Source of the DNA: Ktedonobacter racemifer DSM 44963
Lineage (GTDB): Bacteria > Chloroflexota > Ktedonobacteria > Ktedonobacterales > Ktedonobacteraceae
Direction: 5' to 3'
Assembly: GCF_000178855.1 (NCBI RefSeq)
Contig: NZ_ADVG01000006.1
Coordinates: 1-64,000 of the forward strand
Length of the DNA: 64,000 bases
Shown here: positions 8,600 to 19,014 of the stretch, piece after piece
Layout of the letters: each line of letters starts with the position of its first letter
Numbering within the stretch: the first letter of the stretch is position 1
Program-made: the position numbers and the translations under genes
Notes under the pieces: model-generated
The model's input: the letters and a program-made list of their open reading frames with translations, nothing else
The model's database searches: none
What the model was told of the DNA's origin: nothing

Positions 8600-9037
8600 A
8601 TGGCGATGAGAGAAGAAACCAACAAAGCCATCATTCGCCTCTTGATGGAGCAATGGAACAAAAAAGACCTGGAAGCTTTTTTCGATGGTTTTGCTTCCGA
8701 GTGTGTTTTCCGCGTCGTCCAAAGTTACGACTCCCCGCTCACCAGAGATGACTTCAAAAATCTCATGAGCACGGCTTCGGCGGCCTTCCCCGACATGATT
8801 ATCACCGTTGAACACGAGATGGCGGAGGGAGACCACGTGGCGATTCGCGTCCTCAATTATGGCACCCATACTGGGGACCAGTGGGAGGGGATTCCGGCGA
8901 CCTACAAACAGGTCGCCTACCGCGAAATGGTTACCTTTCGCCTAAACACCGAGGGAAAGATCGTGGAGTGGATCTATCATCCCGATCTCTTCACGCTTTT
9001 TCAGCAGCTTTCGTTGAAAAACGAGAGCGCCTCATAG
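8600..9037 (+). CDS. SnoaL-like ester cyclase / NTF2-fold protein
   Basis: A 145-residue alpha+beta barrel protein of the SnoaL-like polyketide cyclase family: IIRLLMEQWNKKDLEAFFDGFASECVFR, then EHEMAEGDHVAIRVLNYGTHTGDQWEGIPATYKQVAYREMVTFRLNTEGKIVEWIYHPD. Length and motif order are normal for the family. ATG at 8600 with AAGGAG. It lies convergent to a polyketide synthase, so a role in polyketide tailoring is tempting, but many SnoaL relatives act on unrelated substrates. Confidence 0.85.
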   Translation: MAMREETNKAIIRLLMEQWNKKDLEAFFDGFASECVFRVVQSYDSPLTRDDFKNLMSTASAAFPDMIITVEHEMAEGDHVAIRVLNYGTHTGDQWEGIPATYKQVAYREMVTFRLNTEGKIVEWIYHPDLFTLFQQLSLKNESAS

Positions 9038-9054
9038 CGTTTCATCTGCGAGCA

Positions 9055-9099
9055 ACAGGGCAACCACGCGGAACATGCTGTGGTTGCCCTGTTTTTTTT
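9055..9099 (+). terminator. Rho-independent terminator between convergent genes
   Basis: A 13-bp perfect stem ACAGGGCAACCAC (9055-9067) with GTGGTTGCCCTGT (9080-9092), followed by a run of T. It ends the SnoaL transcript; the convergent PKS gene stops shortly beyond it. Confidence 0.92.
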
Positions 9100-9153
9100 G
9101 CTACCTCTGTCAACGAAGACAGCTACGGGTTTGTTGACACGCTACAACAAGCT

Positions 9154-12100
9154 CTAGGCCTGTTCTACACTGTGCACCAAGAGTCCCTCCAGGATCTCCC
9201 CGATAAGCTGCTCAAATGTCACGCCCTTGAGGAATGTTGTCACTGCGATGGTCACGTCCAGGTCCGCGCGGATGCGGTTCCTCAGTTCCACGGACATGAG
9301 CGAATCGATGCCCAGCCGGTTGAGCGGTTGGTACGCATCAAGATTGAGTGAGGCGTGCCCCAGAACGCTCGCAATGTGAGCGTTGAGATACTGGCTCAGC
9401 GCCTGGTGGCGTGCCTCTTCGTCCAGCGTTACCAGCATGTCCCCTGTCAGGCGTGGCTCTGCTGCTCCTGCCTTCTCCTGTGCCCTCGTTTCCTCCACCA
9501 GATCCGCAAAGAGCGAGGAACTGGTCAAATTTGGATAGAATTGGCTCCATTTTGGTAGATGAAACGACATGACTCCAACTTGTGGTGGACTCTGCCGCAA
9601 GAGTTCACCCAGGATAGCCAGGCCTTCCTTCGGCTTCATACTGGCAAAGCCGCGCACATCCAGGCGTTCGCCGCGGTCTCCCTTCATCGCCTGTCCAACC
9701 TCGCCCCAGCGCCCCCAGTTGATGCAGAGGGCAGGTAACCCTTGCTGCCTGCGGTAGAACGCCAACATATCCATAAAGGCATTGGCTGCTGCGTAGTTGC
9801 CCTGGCCGGGTGAGCCGATCAGTGAGGCTGCCGACGAGAAGAGCACAAAGTAGTCCAGGGGATCATTCAGCGTCAGGCGATGCAGATTCCATGCTCCATC
9901 GACCTTGGGGGGCATGACACCCTGGAAACGCTCACGATCCAATTGAAGCAGGGTACTGTCATCCAGCACAACGGCTGAGTGGAAGATTCCGCGTAAGGGA
10001 GGCATCCTGCGCCGTATTTCATCCAGAGCAAGAGCGAGTTGCTCTTCCTGGGAAACATCGGCCAACATGAGATGCACCGTCGCTCCCGTGTCGCGCATCA
10101 TGTGCAGCGTGGCCTGAGCCTCCTCTGAGGGACCTCGGCGGCCCATGAGGACGAGGGAGCGCGCGCCTTGTTCTATCATCCATTGAGCTGTGCGTAACCC
10201 AACCCCGCCCAGGCCACCGGTAATCAAGTAGGTGCCATCCTGACGGAATAAGGTTTCGGATGATTCCTGCTCATTTGGTAAGGTGTGATGAGCAAGCCGG
10301 GCAGCATAGCGCCTCTTTCCGCGTAGAGCCACTTCATCGGCTTCATCGTTGGAGGATATTTCCTTGCAAAGGGCCTTGATGCTCTCCTCTGAAGGCGTTG
10401 GATCGAGATCAATCAAGGTGGCGTGCAAATCCTGATGCTCGTAGACGATGACGCGACCCAGGCCCCACAACGGAGCCTGCGACAGCGCAGTAGTCCCTTC
10501 TTGCTCCTCAATAGCATGGACGCCGCTGGTCACGAGATAGAGTCGCGGAGTGGTTTCCTGCTTTGTTGCTGTCAATGCCTGGAGCAAGTGGAGCGTGCCG
10601 ATACTCACCAACTCCTGATCCTCAAACAATGCGTGCACCGTACTCGCTTCGTTGACTGGTTGTGTCAGCAGACTCCACAAGTAGACGATGCCATCGATGG
10701 TTTGTCCTCCCTGGTACAACTCACTAAAGAGGTGATGAAACTCCTCAGGAGACGTAGGATTCAGTTCGTAATGCTGTACCTGGACCTGTTTATAGGTGTT
10801 GCCTGGGGTAACAACGATACACTCAGCGCCATTTGCCTGCAAATATTCAACCAGTTTCTGAGCAGGACCCTCGTGCGCACCAAAGATGAGCCACCGTTTG
10901 CGCGACTCTTGCACCTGCTGTTCGGTGGAAACCTGTTGCTCCCACTGGATACTGTATAAGAGCTGGTTGAGGCGTTGGCGCATTAATCCCTGTGTGTTAT
11001 CCTCAAGCGATTGCAAGCGGAAACCAAGCACCTCCAGGAGCACGTGCCCTTCGTCGTCAAGCAGAATGATATCACCATCGATGGTGCTCGTATTGTCTGA
11101 GCGGAGTATCGCGTGGCTCCAGAGTCTTCCTGTACCCTCTGGCTGCTGATAGAGTCTCACCTGTTTTACCACGACGGGTACATAGCTGTCCTCATTCTCT
11201 TCCGGCAGAAAGGGAATAATGCCTTGCAGAATGGCATCCATCAGCGCGGGGTGGACCTGGTAGCCGGACCGCTCATCTATGACTTCCTGAGGAACGGCGA
11301 TCTGCGCCATCACCTCGCCTGATCTCCGCCAGATGTGGGTGACGCCCTGGAAGCGTGGGCCGTGTTGAATGCCGCGCGCCCGGATGCCATCGTAGAACGC
11401 AGGCGCTTCCATCGTCAGGGTCCATTGGTCTGGCACCTGCTCAGGGAGGAGATGAGGATGCGCTTCATTCGTCAGGAATTCTTCCACCCTGCGCACCATT
11501 GCCGTCGCGTGATGGGTCCAGGAGACGGCTTGCTTGTCCTGCTCAGCCTGGGTACTATAAAACTGCAATACCCAGCTTCCTTCCTCTGCTTCGTGGGGTG
11601 TCAGGGTAACTTGCAAGGTTTGCCTGATACCTTGGGGGAAGAAGAGCACTTTTTTAAGTTGAAGATCTTCGATGCAAAAGTGACGGGCGCCAAAAATATC
11701 AGTTGCGGCGGCCAGGGCTAATTCGATATAGGCTGCTCCGGCAAGGACCGGCATGTCATGAACACGGTGTTCCTCCAGATAGGGGAACAGTTCCGCGTCG
11801 ATCTCCGTCGTCCAGAGATACGTCTGCTTCTGGAGCGCCAGTGGCGTGCCGACATTGAGGATGGGATGGGCGATGGTTCCGTCGCTCCTCCATGTGGAAA
11901 TGGCACGGGATTGTGAGCGATCGCCGCCGTCGTTCCAGTGGCGTTGCCGTTGCCAGGGGTAGGTGGGCAAGGACACCCGTCGTCCTCCATCGGGATAGAG
12001 GCGAGACCACTCCACTTCATAACCATGAGCGTACAGCGTGCCCAGCGTGGTCAGCAAAGCGTTGCGCCCTTCATCACGCCGCAGCGAGGCCAGGGCCATC

Positions 12101-14236
12101 GCAGGCTTATCCGATTGTTCAATGGTTTGCCTGATCGCGCCGACCAGGATCGGATGGGGACTCATCTCCATAAAGATATCGAAGCCCTCCTCCAGTAATT
12201 CCTGCGTCGCATTGAGGAAGAGGACCGGTTTACGGAGGTTATCCACCCAATACTGCGCGGTTAATTCTCCCCCTTCTATATATGTGCCATTGACCGTCGA
12301 AAACATCGGCACACTGGCCCGACGCGGCTGAACACGCTGCATCAGGCTGAGCAGATCCTCGCGCAGCAGGTCCATCTGCGGACTATGCGAGGCAAAATCC
12401 ACTCTGACGAGGCGGCCAAAGATGCCCTTCTCCTCAAGGACAGCGAGAATTTCTTTCACGGCTTCAGCGTCACCCGAGAGGACCGTCGAGTTTGGGCTAT
12501 TGCTGACAGCTACCGATACACGCTCCTCGTACTTGTTATCTTTGACGAGCGCGGTGGCTTGCTCCAGCGAGAGCTCTACTGCTGCCATCGCCCCTTTACC
12601 TCGTTGGCGCAGTGCCAGTTTGCTGCGAGAGCAAATAATCCAGGCCGCGTCTTCCAAACTGAGCGCTCCAGCGATATAGGCTGCCGCTGTTTCACCCATG
12701 GAGTGCCCTACCACCGCGTCTGGCTCGACCCCCCAGGAGCGCCAGAGCGCCGCCAAGGCAATCTCAATCGCGAAGAGTGTCGGCTGGATCACATCGATTT
12801 CATCCAGGCGTGCTGAGTCCTCATTGGTTTGCAAGAGGTCGAGTAGCGACCAGTCTACGTAGTTGCGCATGACCCGATCACAGTCCTCAATAGCAGCGCG
12901 GAATGCAGGCTCCTGGGCCAGTAAATCGCGTCCCATGCCCAGCCACTGTGATCCCTGACCAGGAAAGATCCAGGCAATTTTGTGCTTTTTGGTTGCGATG
13001 TGTCGACCACGAAGCAACTCGACGCTTGCCTCCCCTTGTCCGAAGGCGCTGAGTTTTCTGTGTAGTTCGGATTTTGAAGAACTCGTGACGGCCAGGCGCT
13101 CCTCGCGGGGCAGCCGGCCCAGGCTTGCCGTGTAACAGATATCGCGCAGGGTTTGCGCTTTGTATTCCTCCTGCTCCAGGTGCGCTACATACCGCTGAGT
13201 CAGTTCCTGAAGGGCTTTGTCAGTCTGCGCGGACAAGGGCAGCAGATAGGTGGTGGAGGGTTCCTCGTCCGGTTCCGTCTCCGCAGCCACAGCATGTGGG
13301 GCTTCTTCGAGGATGACATAGGAGTTTGTCCCGGCGATACCGTAAGAGCATACCGCCGCACGATGTGGGGTACCGACGGAGTGTGGCCAGGGCGTGAGCG
13401 CTGTAGGAATGGTCAGCGCATATCTCTCCCACGGGATGGCGGGGCTAGGCGTATGGAAATGCAGGTTTCCTGGGATCATACCGTACCGGAGGCTGAGTGC
13501 CGCCTTCATCAAGCCAGTGACGCCTGCTGCTCCCTCGGTATGGCCGATGTTCGTCTTCACCGAACCCACGAGCAAGGCATGTTCTGCAGGACGATTGTTG
13601 CAGAGGACCTCTCCCAATGTCTCAATTTCGACGGGATCACCTGCTTTGGTCCCTGGGCCGTGTGCCTCGACATAGTCAATAGTCAGCGGGTCAACGCTGG
13701 CGTTTTCTAGCGCCTTCTTTAACCCGGCTTGCTGCCCCTGGGTGCTGGGAGCCATAAAGGAATCACAATGACCGTCATTGTTGGAGGCGCTGCCGCGAAT
13801 AATGGCATAGATCTGATCGCCATCGGTTTGTGCTTGTGAAAGGAGCTTGAGGATGACCACGCCTGCGCCTTCGCTACGCACATAGCCATCGGCAGCCGCA
13901 TCGTAGGTCTTACAATGCCCATCGGGGGCCATCATTTTGCCCTGCGAGAAACCAATGGTGTGATCGGGATTCAGGATGACATTCACTCCGCCCGCAACGG
14001 CGATGCGACAGGCTCCAGCGCGCAGATTGTGTACCGCCTGGTCGACGGCGATCAGCGAAGACGAACAGGCGGCATCGATCGCGAAACTGGTCCCCATGAG
14101 ATCTTGCGTATACGAAATGCGACCGGCAGCGCCACTACGCGCGCTGCCGGTCGTTCCGTACACATCCAGACTTGCGGCATTCTTAAATTGCCGGTCCCAG
14201 AAATCTCCGGTCAGGATGCCGATAAAGGTACCGTTT
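9154..14236 (-). pseudogene. Type I polyketide synthase module, 5' truncated (KS'-AT-DH-KR-ACP)
   Basis: About 1,690 residues of one module, missing its start. From the break: remaining KS with the active-site DAACSSS and the two His motifs EAHGPGTKAGD and NIGHTEGAAG; AT (GQGSQWLGMGRDL, GHSMGE; specificity motif FASH, nearer the methylmalonyl-type YASH than HAFH, weak evidence); DH (His kept in EEHRVHDMPVLAG, but Gly and Pro of HxxxGxxxxP replaced); KR (TGGLGGVGLRTAQWM); ACP (LGIDSLMSVELRN). No ER or thioesterase. In frame, KS homology continues past 14163 (FIGILTGDFWDRQ) to about 14229 and then meets a stop at 14236-14238 in foreign sequence, so at least 100 residues of KS and any upstream modules are lost. 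A stand-alone product is unlikely to work. Confidence 0.9.
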
Positions 14237-14321
14237 TACAGACACTTCCCACACCGCCAGAAATGCACCTCGAAACCTCCAATTTATGCTATAATAGTGT
14301 CTGTATACCCGTCTGCAAAAC
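14233..14321 (+). promoter_or_regulatory. Resolvase res site and promoter
   Basis: Three related subsites: GTTTTACAGACAC at 14233-14245, the inverted GTGTCTGTA at 14297-14305 and the inverted GTCTGCAAAAC at 14311-14321. An extended -10 (TGCTATAAT, ending 14295) lies between them, so binding would repress the resolvase. The truncated PKS gene ends exactly at the outer subsite. Confidence 0.7.
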
Positions 14322-14398
14322 AACGTCTAAGAATAGAGAGGCAGAGACGAGTTACTGTACTATAAAGTCAGCAATAGACCAGGAAGGAGCCAACCAGG

Positions 14399-14980
14399 AT
14401 GAAACTAGGCTATATCCGCGTCAGTCGTGACAAGCAAACGACCGCACTGCAAGAAGATGCTATGAAGCGCGAGCAGTGCGATAGGACATTTACAGATAAG
14501 ATGAGTGGGAAGCGGTTCGACCGCCCGGAATTCTTGCGCATGCTCGACATTGCGCGGCCAGGGGACGTGATTGTGGTGTGGAGACTTGATAGGCTGGGAC
14601 GTTCTCTTAAAGAGCTGATTGAGACCGTGAATGTGCTATCAGAGCGCGGGGTTGAGTTAAAGAGCCTAAAAGAGAATATCGATACCTCAACACCAACAGG
14701 CAAGTTGATGTTTCATATCATTGGAGCGTTGGCAGAGTTCGAGAGGGATATCATCAGCGAGAGGACCCAGGCAGGACTTGAGGCAGCCAGAGCCAGAGGT
14801 CGCCAGGGAGGAAGACCAAAGGCCAAGATACGCCCCGACCAGCTAGAGCGAGCGCGCAAGCTTCACGCCGCGAGGCAGAACACCGTTGCCGAGATTATGG
14901 CCCTAACCGGATTTAAAAGCCGGGCTACTTATTATAAGTACGTGGTAGATAGTGCCAAATCACAAGACCCACAGGTGTGA
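14399..14980 (+). CDS. Serine resolvase/invertase (Tn3/Hin type)
   Basis: A 193-residue small serine recombinase. Catalytic domain at 1-140: GYIRVSRDKQTTALQ with the nucleophilic Ser, RLDRLGRSLKEL, and LMFHIIGALAEFERDIISERT, followed by a C-terminal HTH (NTVAEIMALTGFKSRATYYKYV) after GRQGGRPK. Length and order are canonical. ATG at 14399 has AAGGAG upstream. A res-like array lies immediately upstream. It probably resolves multimers or a transposition cointegrate of the element; its stop codon overlaps the first TGTGAC dyad of the next locus. Confidence 0.95.
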   Translation: MKLGYIRVSRDKQTTALQEDAMKREQCDRTFTDKMSGKRFDRPEFLRMLDIARPGDVIVVWRLDRLGRSLKELIETVNVLSERGVELKSLKENIDTSTPTGKLMFHIIGALAEFERDIISERTQAGLEAARARGRQGGRPKAKIRPDQLERARKLHAARQNTVAEIMALTGFKSRATYYKYVVDSAKSQDPQV

Positions 14981-15044
14981 CACCCGATCCGCTGTCACAC
15001 CTGCGCCGGCCAGGTCGAAGTGTGACGCGATCGGCTTGTCACGT
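14976..15044. repeat. TGTGAC dyad pair, locus 2
   Basis: Dyads at 14976-14999 and 15021-15044, period 45, with a GGCCAGGTCG spacer core. The first overlaps the stop codon of the resolvase gene. The rest of the gap to 15210 shows no gene. Confidence 0.85.
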
Positions 15045-15210
15045 TGTTGTCTGTGCTCAAAAATCAGCCTGAGAAGCGCAATTTGCCCAGAATCGCGCCA
15101 GGATGCGATTTTAGAAACGGACCCCCTTATGGATACCGGGAAGGTTGAAATAGGGGCTTTCTCGTGGCTCTCAGCGCGTCGTATTTTGCGCTTGCTCTCT
15201 CGATTTCTGC

Positions 15211-15525
15211 TTATCCTTCAGCCTCTAGCTCAGAGAGGCGGATTTCTCCCTCCAAAGGGGCAACCCACAGCAAATTCTCATCATCCTCTGTCATATCGTT
15301 ATCCCCCAGGGCGAGGAAGTCAAGCTCCGCGTCGAATTGAGCCACTGTTACCCAGCGAGGGATGACGCAAATAGTATTGTCTTGGAGCATTACTTGGCCG
15401 CGCACCTGGATATGCACGACCACCCCATATTGTTCAGTGTAGAGCAGTGCTGCGCGGCGAATATCATCAATGCGTTTAGGAAGTGGCAGCACGACGGACT
15501 CTCTTATGCCCAAAGCACCCATCAC
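15211..15525 (-). CDS. Small acidic protein of unknown function
   Basis: A 104-residue protein (starts MMGALGIRESVVLPLPKRIDD, contains GVVVHIQVRGQVMLQDNTICVIPRW and an acidic Asp/Glu-rich C-terminus). Start GTG 15525 or ATG 15522 with an AGGGG-type ribosome site. No family is recognised. It stands alone between two dyad loci. Mixed beta-rich middle and acidic tail would suit an inhibitor or accessory protein, but this is only a guess. Confidence 0.5.
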   Translation of the reverse strand: MMGALGIRESVVLPLPKRIDDIRRAALLYTEQYGVVVHIQVRGQVMLQDNTICVIPRWVTVAQFDAELDFLALGDNDMTEDDENLLWVAPLEGEIRLSELEAEG

Positions 15526-15631
15526 TTATCCCCTTGTCAGTTTGTAGTAGAAGTGCAGCACCATTATAGCCGCTTGCTGCCTCTGGTGCCAGTCAGCAGC
15601 GAAATGAGAGAGCGCCGATCACCCCGGCGAG

Positions 15632-15773
15632 TGTGACCCCTTGCCGTGAGTCACGCCCCGCACAGTCAGGTCAATGCGTGACACCCGAGCATGGTCTCAC
15701 TTGCAGCTCCAGCTCGTTCGAGTGACAGCCGCCAAAAGTCACAAGGCTTGCACCTGGCTGAGGATGTGACCAC
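15632..15773. repeat. TGTGAC dyad cluster, locus 3
   Basis: Three dyads at 15632-15655, 15677-15700 and 15720-15743, plus a half site TGTGACCAC at 15765-15773. Periods are 45, 43 and 45. The half-site ending resembles that of locus 8. Confidence 0.75.
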
Positions 15774-15820
15774 GGCAAAAGGGTAGGAATAGGGTACAAT
15801 GGGGGTGAAGCGACAATTTT

Positions 15821-16066
15821 GTGAAGGAGCAGCTTACCACGAGTGAGGAGCAAGCCCCCTACCATTCCTCTAGCCAAAGACAGCGCCCCGGAGCCAAGGG
15901 CGAGACAAACGGTGCAAGCCATCGGCATGTGTACCGCATAGCCATCGGAAGCCCCGTGATACGTTGGTGCGAAACATGTGGAAAGTCCTCTATCTTACAG
16001 CAGGTTCACGAGCTTATACATGATACCGTGTCCTACGCCTGGGTGGAAATTGCGGAGGATGAGTAA
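15821..16066 (+). CDS. Small protein with a Cys pair, unknown function
   Basis: Up to 81 residues; the C-terminal part (IGSPVIRWCETCGKSSILQQVHELIHDT) carries a CxxC that could be half of a zinc site. The start is uncertain: GTG at 15821 has no clear ribosome site. Its stop overlaps the next start (TAATG), so the two genes are translationally coupled, which is the main support for its being real. Confidence 0.5.
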   Translation: MKEQLTTSEEQAPYHSSSQRQRPGAKGETNGASHRHVYRIAIGSPVIRWCETCGKSSILQQVHELIHDTVSYAWVEIAEDE

Positions 16067-16284
16067 TGAACGAGATGCACAAGCTAGCGGCACAAGCAGC
16101 CAGGGCTAGCCGTGGGGGCGATTGGTATATTGACGAGCGCCTTTCTGAAGGCGAGATCACGCTGCCTGAGAATCTGCCGATACGCATGTGGATCTTCACG
16201 CTGAAGCATAGGCTCGCTGGGCACATGGGTTATGAGATCGTGGTGTGGAATCGGTCGCGGTTTATCTCTATCGAGATGCAGTAA
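16066..16284 (+). CDS. Small protein of unknown function, coupled to the preceding gene
   Basis: A 72-residue protein (MNEMHKLAAQAARASRGG, then DERLSEGEITLPENLPIRMWIF). ATG at 16066 overlaps the upstream stop in a TAATG junction. It ends at a terminator-like hairpin. No family recognised. Confidence 0.55.
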   Translation: MNEMHKLAAQAARASRGGDWYIDERLSEGEITLPENLPIRMWIFTLKHRLAGHMGYEIVVWNRSRFISIEMQ

Positions 16285-16306
16285 GGCCCGGTAGTCCGGG
16301 CCTTCG
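16285..16306. terminator. Bidirectional terminator hairpin
   Basis: GGCCCGG (16285-16291) with CCGGGCC (16296-16302), a four-base loop, between the plus-strand pair and the convergent minus-strand gene. Confidence 0.7.
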
Positions 16307-16308
16307 TG

Positions 16309-16926
16309 CTATTCAACCACTTCAGACGTGTGATTCTCCTGTGCTGGCACGGCTGGTTCTGGCACCAACTCAACTATATTAGGCTTAGGAGAGATGTTCT
16401 GTCTGGATCGGTTCAATAGCTCATGCAAGTTAGCAGTAGTCCGTCCCGCCTCTTCCAATTCACCCATGCGCTCTGCCAGCCAGAGAGAGTGAGCAGTATG
16501 GATGTTCCCAATAGCATCAGAGATCCTCTGAGTATGCGCGCCGATGACCTCGTGTATCGGTTTCGGCTCACCATCTGGCGCTATTGGAGAGAGTTGAGCA
16601 ACTGTCTGTTTCATTTGCTCTACTTGGCTAGTGAGTTGCCCCAGATTCTCAGCAACATCAGTAAGGACTGCAAGTTGCTTTGAAAAGCTCTCGATACGGT
16701 TCTGTAAGTGAATAACATTCACGGGAGTCTGGTAGATCTCTTGTGGAAATCGCGGTACTGAATGCGTGTGCTGAAGTAGCGCATCTTTCACCGATGCCTC
16801 TACCGCAAATGTCTGCCGTATCTCTGCAAGCAGAGTGCTCTCCATCTGTGCTACACGGGCGTCGAACTGTACTTTGACTTGCTCCAGCTCTTGGCGTACC
16901 TCTTCTCTCGATAGAAATATCCCCAC
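16309..16926 (-). CDS. Coiled-coil protein of unknown function
   Basis: A 205-residue, largely helical protein with heptad-like stretches (REEVRQELEQVKVQFDARVAQMESTLLAEI, NRIESFSKQLAVLTDVAENLGQLTSQVEQMKQTVAQL). The start is GTG 16926 with AAAGGA upstream. No enzymatic motif. Such proteins on plasmids may be structural or partner proteins; no specific role is claimed. The 293-bp gap to the next gene holds AT-rich promoter-like DNA and nothing else recognised. Confidence 0.62.
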   Translation of the reverse strand: MGIFLSREEVRQELEQVKVQFDARVAQMESTLLAEIRQTFAVEASVKDALLQHTHSVPRFPQEIYQTPVNVIHLQNRIESFSKQLAVLTDVAENLGQLTSQVEQMKQTVAQLSPIAPDGEPKPIHEVIGAHTQRISDAIGNIHTAHSLWLAERMGELEEAGRTTANLHELLNRSRQNISPKPNIVELVPEPAVPAQENHTSEVVE

Positions 16927-17219
16927 GAAATAGAATCCTTTCTTTTCTTTTTAGACATCCTGCAACAATGGAAGCAACAAGAGATATATATTAGTATACG
17001 TGCAACGTGTATCAAATGCTACGTACAGATGTTCTATGTACGCTGCTGCTCCCTTTCTCATTTGGGTGCTCCGGCACAGGTGACGCAGGCCAAGCTGCCT
17101 TACTGACACAAATTCGCCATTTTAAAATCAAATGTCATATTCTCATATGCCTATATATTGTACAATTGCAGAGAATAAATTAATTTGTGCCGCAGATGTC
17201 AGGCTGAAAGGGAATTCGG

Positions 17220-18923
17220 ATGGCCCGTGCAATTACCGAGAACACCTTATTTTATGGCGATAACTTTGATATCCTCCGTGAGTATTTTATTGACGAATGT
17301 GTTGATCTCATCTACCTTGACCCACCCTTTAACTCAAACCGCAATTATAATGTCCTGTTTAAGGACGAGCATGGCTCAGATAGTGAAGCGCAAATTACTG
17401 CGTTTGAGGATACCTGGCACTGGACAGTTGCCACAGAACATACGTATTACCACATCCTCAATCATAGCTCAGATAAAGTTGTTGAAATGATCACTGCCTT
17501 ACGCGCCTTTATCGGAACCAATCAGATGATGGCGTATTTAGTGATGATGACAGCAAGACTCATTGAACTCCATCGAGTGTTGAAACCTACTGGTAGCCTC
17601 TACTTACACTGCGACCCGACGGCGAGTCATTATCTCAAGATCATTCTGGATACTATTTTTGGGGCGCAGAACTTTCGCAACGAAATAATTTGGAAAAGAA
17701 CAAGTTCTCACGGGAATGTTACTACTACATATGGAGATGTAACAGATACGATCCTCTACTATTCTCGTGGGGGTAAGCCAGTGTGGAACCAAGTTTATAT
17801 ACCCTACACCCAAAAACATATAGAGAGTTCATTTACGCATGTAGATTCAGACGGTCGGCGCTATACGACCAGCGATCTTCGTAACCCAGGATACCGACCA
17901 AACCTCATCTATGATTACAAAGGGTATAAGCCTCACCCTAATGGTTGGGCGGTTAGTCGAGAGAAAATGGAGGAGTATGACCGTCAAGGTAGGCTCTGGT
18001 TCCCGTCTAATAAAGATGGCCGTATTCGTCTCAAGAGGTATTTGGATGAGTCGCCTGGACATCGCGTTCAAAATCTATGGGATGATATTCCTCCTATTAG
18101 TTCTCAGGCAGCAGAACGCCTCGGCTACCCAACGCAAAAACCCTTGGCTCTCTTAGAGCGTATTATTGCAGCAAGCAGTAATCCTGGCTGTGTCATTCTT
18201 GACCCATTCTGTGGTTGCGGGACCGCAATCGCGGCAGCTCAGAAGTTAGAAAGAAAGTGGATCGGTATTGATGTCACTCACTTAAGCATTGCCTTACAGA
18301 AATACCGGTTGGAAGCGATGTTCCCTGGTATTAAGTTTAAGATCGTCGGAGAGCCGGAGGATATGTCGGCAGCTTACCAGCTTGCAAAGGATGACCGCTA
18401 TCAATTCCAATGGTGGGCTTTATCATTAGTTCGTGCCAAACCACTTGGCGGCCTGGAGGGAAGCAAAACAGGCAAGAAGGGAAGCGATAAGGGAATTGAT
18501 GGCATCATTAATTTTGTGGATGACGCGAGTGGAAAACCCAAGCGCGTGATCGTTCAGGTGAAGTCTGGTCACGTCAAATCAGGCGATATCCGTGATCTGG
18601 TAGGAACCATGCAGCGGGAGCAGGCCGCAATTGGCGTGTTTATCACACTAGAGCCTGCTACGAAGGATATGAAAACCGAGGCCGCCAGTGCAGGATTTTA
18701 TCACTCACCTGGTTGGGGCAAAGACTATCCACGCCTTCAAATTCTCTCCATTGCCGATCTCTTACAACGGAAAGAGGTGCATATGCCTCCCCAGTCTGGG
18801 ACATTCAAGGCAGCCCAACGGGTACAGCAAGCAAAGCCACAAGCTGAGCAGATTGAGTTCGAATTTCAAGACGAGAGTATGAGCGACAATAAAAACGACA
18901 GCTCATACTCATATAGGGGGTAG
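17220..18923 (+). CDS. DNA methyltransferase fused to an Mrr-like nuclease domain
   Basis: A 567-residue fusion. Residues about 1-370 form a beta-class amino-methyltransferase: catalytic motif DPPF (LDPPFNSNRNYN) near residue 35 comes before the AdoMet motif (LDPFCGCGTAIAAAQ) near 325. Residues about 400-500 resemble the Mrr-type PD-(D/E)xK restriction domain: KGIDGIINF followed by VIVQVKSGHV gives the D...QxK core. One chain could therefore methylate and cut, or cut in a methylation-dependent way. ATG at 17220 after an AAAGGGA sequence. It stands 91 bp upstream of a type IIG-like gene; the two form an AT-rich island with a different base composition from the backbone, a sign of transfer. Confidence 0.85.
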   Translation: MARAITENTLFYGDNFDILREYFIDECVDLIYLDPPFNSNRNYNVLFKDEHGSDSEAQITAFEDTWHWTVATEHTYYHILNHSSDKVVEMITALRAFIGTNQMMAYLVMMTARLIELHRVLKPTGSLYLHCDPTASHYLKIILDTIFGAQNFRNEIIWKRTSSHGNVTTTYGDVTDTILYYSRGGKPVWNQVYIPYTQKHIESSFTHVDSDGRRYTTSDLRNPGYRPNLIYDYKGYKPHPNGWAVSREKMEEYDRQGRLWFPSNKDGRIRLKRYLDESPGHRVQNLWDDIPPISSQAAERLGYPTQKPLALLERIIAASSNPGCVILDPFCGCGTAIAAAQKLERKWIGIDVTHLSIALQKYRLEAMFPGIKFKIVGEPEDMSAAYQLAKDDRYQFQWWALSLVRAKPLGGLEGSKTGKKGSDKGIDGIINFVDDASGKPKRVIVQVKSGHVKSGDIRDLVGTMQREQAAIGVFITLEPATKDMKTEAASAGFYHSPGWGKDYPRLQILSIADLLQRKEVHMPPQSGTFKAAQRVQQAKPQAEQIEFEFQDESMSDNKNDSSYSYRG

Positions 18924-19014
18924 CGTGTAACGTTACGGGGTCCTGACATAAAACCCCTAATAGGCATCAATCCGTGAAGGAAATCATATAGAGGAAATAC
19001 AAGGAAGTAGACAT

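Noticed and set aside
14163-14163. GTG at 14163 as the true start of the PKS gene
   Set aside because: KS homology continues upstream in frame to about 14229, so this is an internal codon of a truncated gene.
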